DNA of 59,205 nucleotides from CAYORM01 sp964406375 (GTDB lineage: Bacteria > Pseudomonadota > Alphaproteobacteria > DSM-16000 > Inquilinaceae). Both the position numbers and the translations under genes were made by a program. This document shows, piece after piece, positions 43,204 through 51,967 of the stretch. The stretch lies in contig CAYORM010000013.1 in assembly GCA_964406375.1 (NCBI GenBank), forward strand, positions 1-59,205, written 5' to 3'. The notes below the pieces were generated by a model, which was not told where the DNA came from, did not search any database, and saw only the letters and a list, made by a program, of their open reading frames with translations. How positions within the stretch are numbered: position 1 is the first letter of the stretch; the number at the start of each line of letters is the position of its first letter.

Positions 43204-44321
43204 GCTGCGGTGCGCCGCACCATGTCCTGATGACGGCCGACGCGGTCGGCGGGGTCTGGCAGTATGCGACGGATCTCTCGCTGGGTCTCACCGCGGCCGG
43301 CCTGCGGGTGACACTCGCCATCCTCGGCCCGTCCCCCGATGCCGGTCAGAGGCGCGAGGCCACGGCAGCCGGGGTCGAGCTCGTCGAGACCGGCCTGGCG
43401 CCGGACTGGCTCTCCGCCGACCCGGCCGAGGCGGCCGCGACCGGCCGGGCGCTGGCTGCGCTCGCCGAGGAGCGGCAGGCCGACCTCCTCCATCTGAACC
43501 ATCCGGCCTCGGCGCCGCCGGAGCCGCCCTCGGTGCCGGTCCTGGCCGTCTGCCATTCCTGCCTCGGCTCCTGGTGGGAGGCGGTGCGCGCAGGACCGAT
43601 GCCGGGCGACTTCGCCTGGCGCAGCGCCCTGATGGCAGCGGGCCTCGGCCGCGCCACGGCGGTGGCCGCACCGAGCGCCGCCTTCGCGGAGACCATCACC
43701 CGTCTCTACCGACCGGCGCCACCACCGGTCGCGATCGCCAATGGCCGGCGGGCAGCGGATGGCGCGATGCCTGCCACACCCCGCGACATTCCCGTGCTGA
43801 CCGCGGGCCGTCTCTGGGATGAAGGCAAGAACGTCGCCGCACTCGACCGCGCGATCGGACATATCGGTATCACCGGCCTCGCCGCCGGCCCGCTCGAAGG
43901 CCCCAACGGCGCGCGCGTCCATCTCACCCATCTGCGCCCGCTCGGCCGGCTCGAGGAGAGTGCGCTCCGCCGGCAGATGGCCCGCGCTTTGGTTTTCGCA
44001 ACGGCGGCGCGTTATGAGCCCTTCGGTCTGACGGTGCTGGAGGCGGCGCAGGCCGGCTGCGCGCTCGTCCTCGCCGACATCCCCACCTTCCGCGAGCTGT
44101 GGGATGACGCCGCCACCTTCGTGCCGACGGATGACGAGGCGGCGATCGCGACGGCGATCGACCGGCTGCTCGCTTCGCCGGCACGGCTTCGGGCGCAGGG
44201 CCGGGCCGCACGGGCACGCGCGGCCAGTTTTACGCCCGCGCGCATGACCGCTGCCTATCTCGACCTCTACCGGACGCTCGTCCGCGCCGCTGCGGCGAGA
44301 GCGAGGGAGTGCGCCGCATGA
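43191..44321 (+). CDS. glycosyltransferase, GT4-like (GT-B fold)
   Basis: A 376-aa GT-B enzyme. The N-terminus has TADAVGGVWQYATDLSLGL, the acceptor-side loop of family 4. The C-terminal donor site has AGRLWDEGKN and YEPFGLTVLEAAQAGCALVLADIP with the EX7E-type glutamates. It has no signal peptide or helix, so it acts at the inner face of the membrane. ATG 43191 overlaps the radical SAM gene by 13 bp. Confidence 0.87.
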   Translation: MPTLSCGAPHHVLMTADAVGGVWQYATDLSLGLTAAGLRVTLAILGPSPDAGQRREATAAGVELVETGLAPDWLSADPAEAAATGRALAALAEERQADLLHLNHPASAPPEPPSVPVLAVCHSCLGSWWEAVRAGPMPGDFAWRSALMAAGLGRATAVAAPSAAFAETITRLYRPAPPPVAIANGRRAADGAMPATPRDIPVLTAGRLWDEGKNVAALDRAIGHIGITGLAAGPLEGPNGARVHLTHLRPLGRLEESALRRQMARALVFATAARYEPFGLTVLEAAQAGCALVLADIPTFRELWDDAATFVPTDDEAAIATAIDRLLASPARLRAQGRAARARAASFTPARMTAAYLDLYRTLVRAAAARARECAA

Positions 44322-45430
44322 AGTTCGTCTACTTCACCCATTCGCTGCGCTCCTGCTGGAACCACGGCAATGCGCATTTTCTGCGCGGGGTGCTGCGCGA
44401 GCTGGTCCAGCGCGGCCATCATGCCATCGCCTTCGAGCCGGACGATGCCTGGAGCGCCGAGAACCTGCTGAACGACCAGGGCGAGGCGGCCCTGGACGCG
44501 TTCGCGTACGCCTTCCCGGAACTCACGACGCGGACCTACGGCGCAGAGCCCGATCTGCGGCGGATGGTCGACGGGGCCGATGTCGTCATCGTCCACGAAT
44601 GGAATGATCCGGCCCTTGTGGCGGCGCTGGGCCGGCTGAGACGGGGCGGCGGACGCTTCACCCTGCTCTTTCACGACACACATCATCGCGCCGTGAGTGA
44701 CCCCGCGGCGATGGCCCGGTTCGAACTTGATGGTTTCGACGGCGTGCTGGCCTTCGGCGAGGCGCTCGCCGAGACCTATCGCCGGCGCGGCTGGGGGCGA
44801 CGCGTCTTCGTCTGGCACGAGGCCGCCGACATGCGCCTGTTCCATCCACCCGAAATCGAAGGGGACCGACAGGGCGTCGTCTGGATCGGCAATTGGGGCG
44901 ACGGCGAACGGACGATGGAGATCGAGCACTTCCTGCTCGCCCCGGCGAAAGCTGCGGGCCTGCCGCTCGACATCCATGGCGTTCGCTACCCGCCCGAGGC
45001 GCTCGCGCTGCTTCAGCGCTACCGGGCGCGCTATCGCGGCTGGATCGCCAATATGCGGGTGCCCGCCGTCTTCGCCCACCATCTGGCGACGGTGCATGTG
45101 CCCCGGCGCTATTACGCCGCAACCCTGCCCGGCATTCCGACGATCCGCGTCTTCGAGGCGCTGGCCTGCGGCATTCCACTGATCTCGGCACCCTGGATCG
45201 ACAGCGAGCATCTCTTCACGCCGGGGGAGGATTTCCTCGTGGCCCAGAGCGGCGAGGCGGTCCGCCGCCATCTCGAGACGCTGCGCGACGATCCGGCACT
45301 GCGCGCGGCGCTGACGGCAAGCGGTCTTGCCACCATCGCCGAGCGACACACCTGCGCCCATCGCGTCGACGAACTCCTCGACATCCTCGCGGGGCTCGAG
45401 GCCCCTCAACCCTTGCGGATCGCCTCATGA
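44318..45430 (+). CDS. CgeB-like glycosyltransferase (1 of 3)
   Basis: A 370-aa GT-B protein of the CgeB/glycosyl-transferase group 1-like family. Its N-terminus HSLRSCWNHGNAHFLRG aligns with the two following genes, and the donor site has FEALACGIPLISAPWIDSEHLFTPGEDFLVA. GAGGGA precedes ATG 44318, whose codon overlaps the previous stop. It is a member of a tandem trio; the sugar and acceptor are unknown. Confidence 0.85.
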   Translation: MKFVYFTHSLRSCWNHGNAHFLRGVLRELVQRGHHAIAFEPDDAWSAENLLNDQGEAALDAFAYAFPELTTRTYGAEPDLRRMVDGADVVIVHEWNDPALVAALGRLRRGGGRFTLLFHDTHHRAVSDPAAMARFELDGFDGVLAFGEALAETYRRRGWGRRVFVWHEAADMRLFHPPEIEGDRQGVVWIGNWGDGERTMEIEHFLLAPAKAAGLPLDIHGVRYPPEALALLQRYRARYRGWIANMRVPAVFAHHLATVHVPRRYYAATLPGIPTIRVFEALACGIPLISAPWIDSEHLFTPGEDFLVAQSGEAVRRHLETLRDDPALRAALTASGLATIAERHTCAHRVDELLDILAGLEAPQPLRIAS

Positions 45431-46554
45431 AGATCGCGTTCTACGGATCGAGCCTCCTGTCCTGCTACTGGAACGGCGCCGCCACCTATTATCGCGGGCT
45501 ACTCTCGGCGCTGGCCGGCCGGGGCTATGAGGTTGTGTTCTACGAACCCGATGCCTTCGACCGGCAGGCGCATCGTGACATCGATCCACCCGGCTGGGCG
45601 CGGGTGGAGGTCTACGACGCGACCCCCGAAGCCGCCCGACGCGTGATCGAGGAGGCGGCCTCGGCCGATGTCGTGGTCAAGGCGAGCGGCGTCGGCGTCT
45701 TCGACGATGTGCTGCTGGACGGGGTGATGGCGGCAGCGCGGCCGGATGCGCTGCGGATCTTCTGGGACGTCGACGCGCCGGAGACGCTGCGCGAGATGCA
45801 GGCGGATTCCGGCCATCCGGTGCGACGCGCCCTGCCCGGCCTCGACCTTGTCCTGACCTATGGCGGCGGCCCGCCAGTCGTCGAGGCCTATGAGGCGCTG
45901 GGCGCCCGCCATTGCGTGCCGATCTACAACGCCCTCGATCCGACGACCCATTTCCCGGTCGCGGCCGATCCGCGCTTCGTCGCCGATCTCGCCTTCCTCG
46001 GTAATCGGCTGCCCGATCGCGAGGCGCGGGTGGAGGCATTCTTCCTCGACCCGGCCGCAGAGGCACCCGATCGCAGCTTTCTTCTCGGCGGTGCCGGCTG
46101 GGAGACCAAACCCCTGCCGCGCAACGTCGTGCGCGCAGGCCATGTCTATGCGCGGGACCACAACGCCTTCAACGCGACCCCGATGGCCGTCTTGAACATC
46201 GCGCGCGACAGCATGGCGGCCACCGGCTTCTCGCCGGCGACGCGGGTATTCGAGGCCGCAGGGGCGGGCGCCTGCCTGATCACCGATGCCTGGCCAGGTA
46301 TCGAGCTGTTCCTCAAGCCGGGCGAAGAGGTGCTGGTCGCACGCGACGGGCGCGATGTGCTGGAGCATCTGGAGGCGCTGACGCCCGGGCGTTCGCGCAT
46401 CATCGGCGCGGCGGCGCAGCGGCGCATCATGGCCGAGCACACCTATGACCGGCGCGCGGCGCAGGTCGATGGGCTGCTGCGGGCGTTGTCCCCGATGCGC
46501 AGCGACGCGGTCGCCTCGCTGACCGTTGGCCGCAGCCGGCGGAGCGCCGCATGA
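45427..46554 (+). CDS. CgeB-like glycosyltransferase (2 of 3)
   Basis: A 375-aa paralogue of its neighbours. It starts MKIAFYGSSLLSCYWNGAATYYRG and carries VFEAAGAGACLITDAWPGIELFLKPGEEVLVA near the C-terminus. The start ATG overlaps the previous stop by 4 bp. The N-terminal pattern S-x-L-x-S-x-W-N-G-x-A shared with genes 1 and 3 indicates tandem duplication and divergence. Confidence 0.85.
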   Translation: MKIAFYGSSLLSCYWNGAATYYRGLLSALAGRGYEVVFYEPDAFDRQAHRDIDPPGWARVEVYDATPEAARRVIEEAASADVVVKASGVGVFDDVLLDGVMAAARPDALRIFWDVDAPETLREMQADSGHPVRRALPGLDLVLTYGGGPPVVEAYEALGARHCVPIYNALDPTTHFPVAADPRFVADLAFLGNRLPDREARVEAFFLDPAAEAPDRSFLLGGAGWETKPLPRNVVRAGHVYARDHNAFNATPMAVLNIARDSMAATGFSPATRVFEAAGAGACLITDAWPGIELFLKPGEEVLVARDGRDVLEHLEALTPGRSRIIGAAAQRRIMAEHTYDRRAAQVDGLLRALSPMRSDAVASLTVGRSRRSAA

Positions 46555-47675
46555 GCGGCAATGCCAGCACCACCCCGCTGCGCATCGCCGTCCTGGGGCT
46601 GAGCCTGTCCTCCTCCTGGGGCAACGGCCATGCCACCACCTGGCGGGCGCTGCTGAAGGCGTTCGCCGCGCGCGGCCACGAGGTGCTGTTCCTCGAACGG
46701 GACCAGCCCTGGTACGCCGCCCATCGCGACCTCGCCAGCCCCGATTTCTGCCACCTCACCCTCTATGATGCGCCGGAGGACCTGCGCCGCTACGACGGCG
46801 TGATCGCCGCCGCCGATGCAGTCATCATCGGCTCCTACGTGCCGGATGGCATCGCGGTCGCGGATCACGTCTTCGTGACGGCGCGGGGACCGGTTGCGTT
46901 CTATGACATCGACACGCCGGTGACCCTCGCAGCCCTGGCCGAGGGGACGTGCAGCTATCTCGCACCACGCCAGATCGCCCGCTACGACACCTACCTGTCC
47001 TTCACCGGCGGGCCGACGCTCGACCTGCTCGAGACGCGCTATCATGCGCCCCGGGCCCGGGCGCTTTACTGCTCGGTCGACACGCAGGCCTATGCACCGC
47101 TCGACCGGCCGGCGCGCTGGGATCTCGGCTATCTCGGCACCTACAGCCCGGACCGCCAGCCGGTGCTGGAGCGATTGCTGATCGCGCCGGCCCGGGCCGC
47201 GCGGGAGCTGCGCTTCGTCGTCGCCGGACCGCAATATCCCGATGGCATCGACTGGCCGCCGAATGTCGAGCGGATCGAGCATGTCGGCCCGCCCGAACAC
47301 CCCGCCTTCTACGCCCGGTGCCGCTTCACGCTGAACGTCACCCGCGCCGCGATGCGAGCGGCAGGCCACAGTCCGAGCGTCCGCCTGTTCGAGGCCGCCG
47401 CCTGCGCGACGCCGATCATCTCCGATCGCTGGGCCGGCATCGAGACGCTGTTCACCCCTGATGCCGAGATCATCCTGGCCGACGGGCCGGAGGTGGTCCT
47501 CGCCCGGCTGCGCGATGGCGACGAGAGCGCCCGTCGCCGCATGGGCCTGGCGGCTCGAGGGCGAATCCTTGCCGCGCACAGCGCGGCACACCGGGCGGCG
47601 GAACTCGAAGCGCATCTGAGGGAGGCGGGTGCCGGGCACCCGCCGGCGCGCGCGGCGATGGTGGCCGCAATCTGA
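46551..47675 (+). CDS. CgeB-like glycosyltransferase (3 of 3)
   Basis: A 374-aa paralogue. It begins with LGLSLSSSWGNGHATTWRALL and ends with RLFEAAACATPIISDRWAGIETLFTPDAEIILA. The start overlaps the previous stop by 4 bp and a short gap of 144 bp follows. With the trio in tandem, each enzyme may add one residue of a short glycan, or the copies may differ in acceptor. Confidence 0.85.
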   Translation: MSGNASTTPLRIAVLGLSLSSSWGNGHATTWRALLKAFAARGHEVLFLERDQPWYAAHRDLASPDFCHLTLYDAPEDLRRYDGVIAAADAVIIGSYVPDGIAVADHVFVTARGPVAFYDIDTPVTLAALAEGTCSYLAPRQIARYDTYLSFTGGPTLDLLETRYHAPRARALYCSVDTQAYAPLDRPARWDLGYLGTYSPDRQPVLERLLIAPARAARELRFVVAGPQYPDGIDWPPNVERIEHVGPPEHPAFYARCRFTLNVTRAAMRAAGHSPSVRLFEAAACATPIISDRWAGIETLFTPDAEIILADGPEVVLARLRDGDESARRRMGLAARGRILAAHSAAHRAAELEAHLREAGAGHPPARAAMVAAI

Positions 47676-47819
47676 GGCGCAGGGCCGAATTCTGCGGCGC
47701 GAGGCGAACCGGTACGGCGGCTTGCCAGTTAAGGTCAGGCGGACGCCACTGGCGGACGCAGGAACCCTGGACCGGATCTCCGGTCGATCTGTCGGCGACT
47801 CTCCGAGGGGAATGACGAG

Positions 47820-48938
47820 ATGGCGGTCCGCGAGATGAAAAGCGCGCTTGTGGCAGGCGGAGCGGGCTTCCTGGGCTCGCATCTCTGCGACGCGCTGTTG
47901 GCCGATGGCTACCGAGTCATCTGCATCGACAATCTCCTGACCGGGCGTCCTGACAACATCGCCCATCTGGCACGTGAGCCGCGCTTCAACTTCATCGAAG
48001 CGGACATCATCGACGCCCCGCCAAACGGGCTGGCGGTCGATCGCGTCTACAATCTCGCCTGCGCCGCATCGCCGCCGCGCTACCAGGCTGATCCCGAGCA
48101 CACGATGCTCACCAATGTCCTCGGCACCCGTAACCTTTTGCGCCTCGCCGAGGCCTCTGGCGCGCGTTTTCTTCTGGCATCCACGAGCGAGATCTACGGC
48201 GATCCCGAGATCCATCCGCAGCCCGAGCACTACCGCGGCAATGTCAGCTGCACCGGCCCTCGCGCCTGCTATGACGAGGGCAAGCGGGCGGCGGAAACGC
48301 TGTGCCAGGATTTCGCGCGCGCCGGCCGCGCGGACATTCGCATCGCCCGCATCTTCAACACCTATGGCCCGCGCATGCGGCCGGATGACGGCCGCGTGAT
48401 CTCCAATGCGGTGAACCAGGCACTGGCCGGACACCCGGTGACCGTGTTCGGCGATGGCAGCCAGACGCGCTCCTTCTGCTATGTCGCCGATCTGATCGAC
48501 GGTCTGATGCGGCTGATGGAGCATGACGGGCCACTGCCGGGGCCGGTCAATCTCGGAAATGAGACCGAGATCACCGTCCGGATGCTGGCCGAGACGGTGA
48601 TCCGCGAGACCGGTTCCGCCGCCCGGATCGCCCTGCACCCGCTTCCGGTCGACGATCCGCGCCGCCGCCGGCCCGATACGACGCTCGCCCGCACCTTGCT
48701 CGGCTGGCAGGCGGCAACGCCGCTCGCCGCGGGCCTTGCCGCCACCATCGCTTGGTTCGCGGCGGAGCGGATGGAGGCCGACGGTCTGAAAGCGTCGCCA
48801 TCCGATCGGGCGGCCGGCCGGCGCGTCATCCGCCTGCCCCATGACGGCCCGGCAGACCCCATGGCCGCCGCCCCGCGTCCCGACCCATCACGCCGGACCG
48901 GCAGCGGCCAGGCCGCCGGGCGGGCGCTCGGCGGCTGA
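47820..48938 (+). CDS. UDP-glucuronate decarboxylase-like SDR (UXS)
   Basis: A 372-aa extended SDR. GGAGFLGSHL binds NAD, and ASPPRYQADPEHT, ASTSEIYGDPEIHPQPEHY and GPRACYDEGKR (catalytic Tyr/Lys) are hallmarks of UDP-xylose synthase. It would convert UDP-glucuronate to UDP-xylose, a donor for glycosyltransferases. The last 60 residues are an extra Arg/Pro-rich tail. GAGGGGAATGACGAG precedes the ATG. It lies in its own transcription unit or after a 144-bp gap. Confidence 0.87.
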   Translation: MAVREMKSALVAGGAGFLGSHLCDALLADGYRVICIDNLLTGRPDNIAHLAREPRFNFIEADIIDAPPNGLAVDRVYNLACAASPPRYQADPEHTMLTNVLGTRNLLRLAEASGARFLLASTSEIYGDPEIHPQPEHYRGNVSCTGPRACYDEGKRAAETLCQDFARAGRADIRIARIFNTYGPRMRPDDGRVISNAVNQALAGHPVTVFGDGSQTRSFCYVADLIDGLMRLMEHDGPLPGPVNLGNETEITVRMLAETVIRETGSAARIALHPLPVDDPRRRRPDTTLARTLLGWQAATPLAAGLAATIAWFAAERMEADGLKASPSDRAAGRRVIRLPHDGPADPMAAAPRPDPSRRTGSGQAAGRALGG

Positions 48939-48992
48939 CAATGTCGGTTGATGACGGCTGACCGGGGCGCCGGTCCGAAGGACGGAAGGACG

Positions 48993-50108
48993 ATGATCGA
49001 TCACGCAGAGCTCCGCCGCTTGGCGACCGAGGAAGGTTTCCCCCGCCTCAGCCTCTACATCCCGACCGAGCGAAAGGGGCGCGAGACACGGCAGGGGCCG
49101 ATCCAGCTGAAGAATGTGCTGCGCGAGGCCGAGAACGCGGCGATCGAGGCAGGGCTCGACACCGACGCGGTCGGGTCGCTGATGGCCGGCCCCCGCGCCC
49201 TGCTCGATGATTACGCGTTCTGGCAACAACAGGAGGACGGGCTGGCCCTCTTCGTCACGCCGGCCGGCATGGCTGGGTACCGCCTGCCCGTGCGCTTTGA
49301 TCCCGCCGCCCATCTCGCTGACCGCTTTCATCTGCGGCCGCTCTTGCCCCTGCTTGCGCGCGGCGGCGAGTTCTATCTTCTGGCGCTGTCGCAGGGCGCC
49401 GTCCGCCTCTATCACGGCGGCCGTTACGGCATGGAGCAGGTCGAGGATCCGCGCCTGCCGGACTCGGCCGCCGCGCGGATGGAGGGGACGCAGTTCGAGA
49501 ATGCCGTCGGATTTCACCCCTCGCAGCGTGGCAGCACGACCGCGACGGTCCATGCCCTCGGTGACAGCCCCGAGGATCAGCGCGCCGACCAGCTCGATCG
49601 CTACGTCAACGAGGTCGCCAAGGTCGTCGACGCCATCCTCGCCGGACGCAGGGATCCGCTGGTCCTGGCAGCCGATGACCGGCTGCTCGGCATGCTGCGC
49701 CGCCACCTGCAGCATCCCGGTGTGATCGCGGAGGCGCTGCGCGAGCATCCCGTCGCGATGGACGAGGCCCGTCTGCATGAGGCGGCTTGGTCGCTGGTGT
49801 CCAGCCATCTCGATGCCGAGCGGCGCGCCGCCCTCGAGCGGTTCGAAGCCCGTCGCGGAGCCGGCGAGGCGACTGCTTCGGATCGGATCGTCGAGATCGC
49901 TGCAGCGGCCGCGGCCGGCCGCGTCGACACGCTGATCGTCGCCTCGGGTGGCCCAACCCCGGCCGAGGCGGCGAGCGGCACGGCCGAGGCTGGGCGCCTC
50001 ATCGAGCAGGCGGTGATCGCCACGGTGACACAGGGCGGCACCGTCCATTCGCGTCCGGCCGACCGCGCCGACAGCTTCCCGGACGTCGCGGCTCTCTACC
50101 GATACTGA
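48993..50108 (+). CDS. baeRF-family (release-factor-like) protein
   Basis: A 371-aa protein of the bacterial archaeo-eukaryotic release factor-like group, with PRLSLYIPTERKGRETRQGP and IQLKNVLREAE at the N-terminus and a C-terminal ATVTQGGTVHSRP region. Three domains are plausible. Such proteins are proposed ribosome-rescue or stress factors. GGAAGG precedes ATG 48993. It lies after the sugar cluster but is separated by 54 bp, so cotranscription is possible. Confidence 0.78.
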   Translation: MIDHAELRRLATEEGFPRLSLYIPTERKGRETRQGPIQLKNVLREAENAAIEAGLDTDAVGSLMAGPRALLDDYAFWQQQEDGLALFVTPAGMAGYRLPVRFDPAAHLADRFHLRPLLPLLARGGEFYLLALSQGAVRLYHGGRYGMEQVEDPRLPDSAAARMEGTQFENAVGFHPSQRGSTTATVHALGDSPEDQRADQLDRYVNEVAKVVDAILAGRRDPLVLAADDRLLGMLRRHLQHPGVIAEALREHPVAMDEARLHEAAWSLVSSHLDAERRAALERFEARRGAGEATASDRIVEIAAAAAAGRVDTLIVASGGPTPAEAASGTAEAGRLIEQAVIATVTQGGTVHSRPADRADSFPDVAALYRY

Positions 50109-50151
50109 GGCAAGCGGAAGCGTGGCCAACGCCGCGCCCTCGCGCCTGAAC

Positions 50152-50697
50152 TCAATCCGCCTCGATCACCGCACAGGCGATGCGAGCGCCGGCATCGCCG
50201 GAGGGCTGGCTCGCATAGTCGTCGGCACCGCCATGGATCATCAGTGCGGAACCGTCACCGTCGAGCAGTGACCCCTCACCCTCGCGGAGCGTCACATGCT
50301 GGTTGAGGACATGCAGCATCAGCGTTCCGTCCGCGGCGACGAACTGGTTCGGCATGTCGCCCGCATGGAAACCCTCCGCAGCCTCGAAGCCGTGATCATG
50401 GCCCCGCGGCGCGTAATGGCCGCCGGCCGAGGCGAACCCGTCGGCGGGGTCGCAGATGCCGGTTTCATGGATGTGGAAGCCGTGCTCGCCCGGCGGCAGG
50501 CCGGTCAGCTCCGCCTCGATCAGTACGCCATGCGGTGTCTCGATCAGGCGCGCGGTCCCGATCTCTGCACCCGACGCATCGATGAAGGTGGCAGAGGCGG
50601 ACGGCCGGTCGGCGCTGATGCCGTCCGTATCCGTCTGCGCCGTTGCCGCCAGCGTCAGGAGCGGCAATGCCGCCATGCCCGCGAGAGTCGTCCTCAT
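50152..50697 (-). CDS. sodC: Cu/Zn superoxide dismutase (periplasmic)
   Basis: A 181-aa SodC with signal peptide (MAALPLLTLAATAQ). Copper and zinc ligands are in GFHIHETG, AGGHYAP with HDHG, GDMPN and ALMIHGGADDY; the ending GDAGARIACAVI is the family C-terminus, with the two disulfide cysteines. It detoxifies superoxide in the periplasm. GGAGG lies 8 nt upstream and the start overlaps the stop of a small gene (TGATG). Confidence 0.94.
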   Translation of the reverse strand: MRTTLAGMAALPLLTLAATAQTDTDGISADRPSASATFIDASGAEIGTARLIETPHGVLIEAELTGLPPGEHGFHIHETGICDPADGFASAGGHYAPRGHDHGFEAAEGFHAGDMPNQFVAADGTLMLHVLNQHVTLREGEGSLLDGDGSALMIHGGADDYASQPSGDAGARIACAVIEAD

Positions 50698-50933
50698 CAG
50701 CTCTGCCTCCGATTGGTTTTCGTCTGCCGGTGCCGGCTGGTGCGATCCGCCGGTGGCGCGGGGGCGACCTCATCCGGATCCGGGCCGACATCCTCACCCA
50801 GCACCGCGCGGCGCACCGAGGCCGGATCGTCGCGCCCGCCCTCGCGGCCGAAGCCGGTGTGATTGGGACCGGGTCTAGTATCGCCGGCTGCCGCCTCCCA
50901 TCCGGGGTGCCGCCTGCTGTTCTTCCCGCTCAT
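50697..50933 (-). CDS. small hypothetical protein upstream of sodC
   Basis: A 78-aa hydrophilic protein (MSGKNSRRHPGWEAAAGDTR...) rich in Arg, Asp, Gly and Pro, with no membrane helix and no recognised domain. The case for a gene is an excellent GGAGG six nt before the ATG and the stop codon fused to the sodC start (TGATG), so it may couple translation of sodC. It is likely disordered. Confidence 0.55.
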   Translation of the reverse strand: MSGKNSRRHPGWEAAAGDTRPGPNHTGFGREGGRDDPASVRRAVLGEDVGPDPDEVAPAPPADRTSRHRQTKTNRRQS

Positions 50934-50969
50934 CTGCACCCTCCGTTGTCCGCCCCCTCCGGCCCATTG

Positions 50970-50994
50970 AACCGGTCCCTTGCCGCTTGGTTCC
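50970..50994 (-). promoter_or_regulatory. candidate EcfG-type promoter of the sodC pair
   Basis: On the minus strand GGAAC (50994-50990), 16 bp and GGTT (50973-50970) match GGAAC-N16/17-CGTT at 8 of 9 positions, about 37 bp upstream of the small gene before sodC. An oxidative-stress gene is a natural target of the general stress sigma factor. Confidence 0.45.
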
Positions 50995-51130
50995 GCCGCC
51001 GGGTCCAGATGGCTGGAACCGACCGGGGAGAGCGGCGGTTCTGGCGGAGACCGCAGCTGCAACCCGCGCGACGATGCCGTGATCGCGAGCCCGGCTGGGG
51101 TTGCCCCCGACGATCCGGAAGAGGTGCATG

Positions 51131-51949
51131 ATGGCGACCCGGCAGACCGCGACCAACACCGTGCCGCCCGAACTCGCCGGCAAGGTTGCACTGGTCACCG
51201 GTGCGGGATCAGGGATCGGCAAGGCGGCGGCACTTCGCATGGCCCGCGCCGGCGCGGTGATCGGTGCGCTGAGCCGGTCGGAGGACGAGGTCGAGGCGAC
51301 CGTGCGCGAGATACGCGATCTCGGCGGCACCGCCTATGGGCTGGCCGCCGACATCGCCGATCCGGCGCTGCTGGCGCCGGCGACCCTCCATCTGGCCGAA
51401 CAGGCGGGGCGGATCGACATCGTCTTCGCCAATGCCGGCGTCAACGGTGTATGGGCCCCCATTGACACCCTGCAGCCCGAGGAGTGGAACCGCACCATCG
51501 CCGTCAATCTCACCGGCACCTTCCTGACACTCCACTACGCGGTGCCGCATCTGAAGGGGGCGGGTGGCGGATCGATCATCATCACCGCCTCGATCAACGG
51601 GACGCGCACCTTCACGACCGCCGGGGCGACCGCCTATTCCTGCAGCAAGGCCGGGCAGGTCGCGATGGCACAGATGGCGGCGCTCGAACTGGCACGGCAC
51701 GGCATAAGGGTGAACGTCATCTGCCCGGGCCGGATCGACACTGAGATCGAGGACAACACCGAGACACGCGATACCGAGGCCGCGCGGGTGCCGGCGATCT
51801 ATCCCGAGGGAAAGATCCCGCTCGGCCAGCGGGCGGGCACCGCCGAGGAGGTGGCGGACCTCGTCCTCTTCCTCGCCTCCGATCGCTCGCGCCACATCAC
51901 CGGCACGCCGATCTGGATCGACGGCGCCCAGTCGCTGCTGGTCGGCTGA
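51131..51949 (+). CDS. short-chain dehydrogenase/reductase
   Basis: A 272-aa classical SDR. TGAGSGIG binds NAD(P), NAG in FANAGVNG, catalytic Ser in ITASINGTR and Tyr/Lys in YSCSK, then PGRIDTEI. The C-terminal HITGTPIWIDGAQ is typical. The substrate is unknown. ATG 51131 has AGAGG upstream; an ATG one codon earlier is also possible. It ends tail to tail with trmJ. Confidence 0.88.
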   Translation: MATRQTATNTVPPELAGKVALVTGAGSGIGKAAALRMARAGAVIGALSRSEDEVEATVREIRDLGGTAYGLAADIADPALLAPATLHLAEQAGRIDIVFANAGVNGVWAPIDTLQPEEWNRTIAVNLTGTFLTLHYAVPHLKGAGGGSIIITASINGTRTFTTAGATAYSCSKAGQVAMAQMAALELARHGIRVNVICPGRIDTEIEDNTETRDTEAARVPAIYPEGKIPLGQRAGTAEEVADLVLFLASDRSRHITGTPIWIDGAQSLLVG

Positions 51950-51967
51950 ACCGCGACGACCGGCCGG

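Noticed and set aside
46443..48842. Minus-strand open frame opposite CgeB gene 3 and the UXS gene.
   Set aside because: Shadow of two well supported genes, no domain and no ribosome site.
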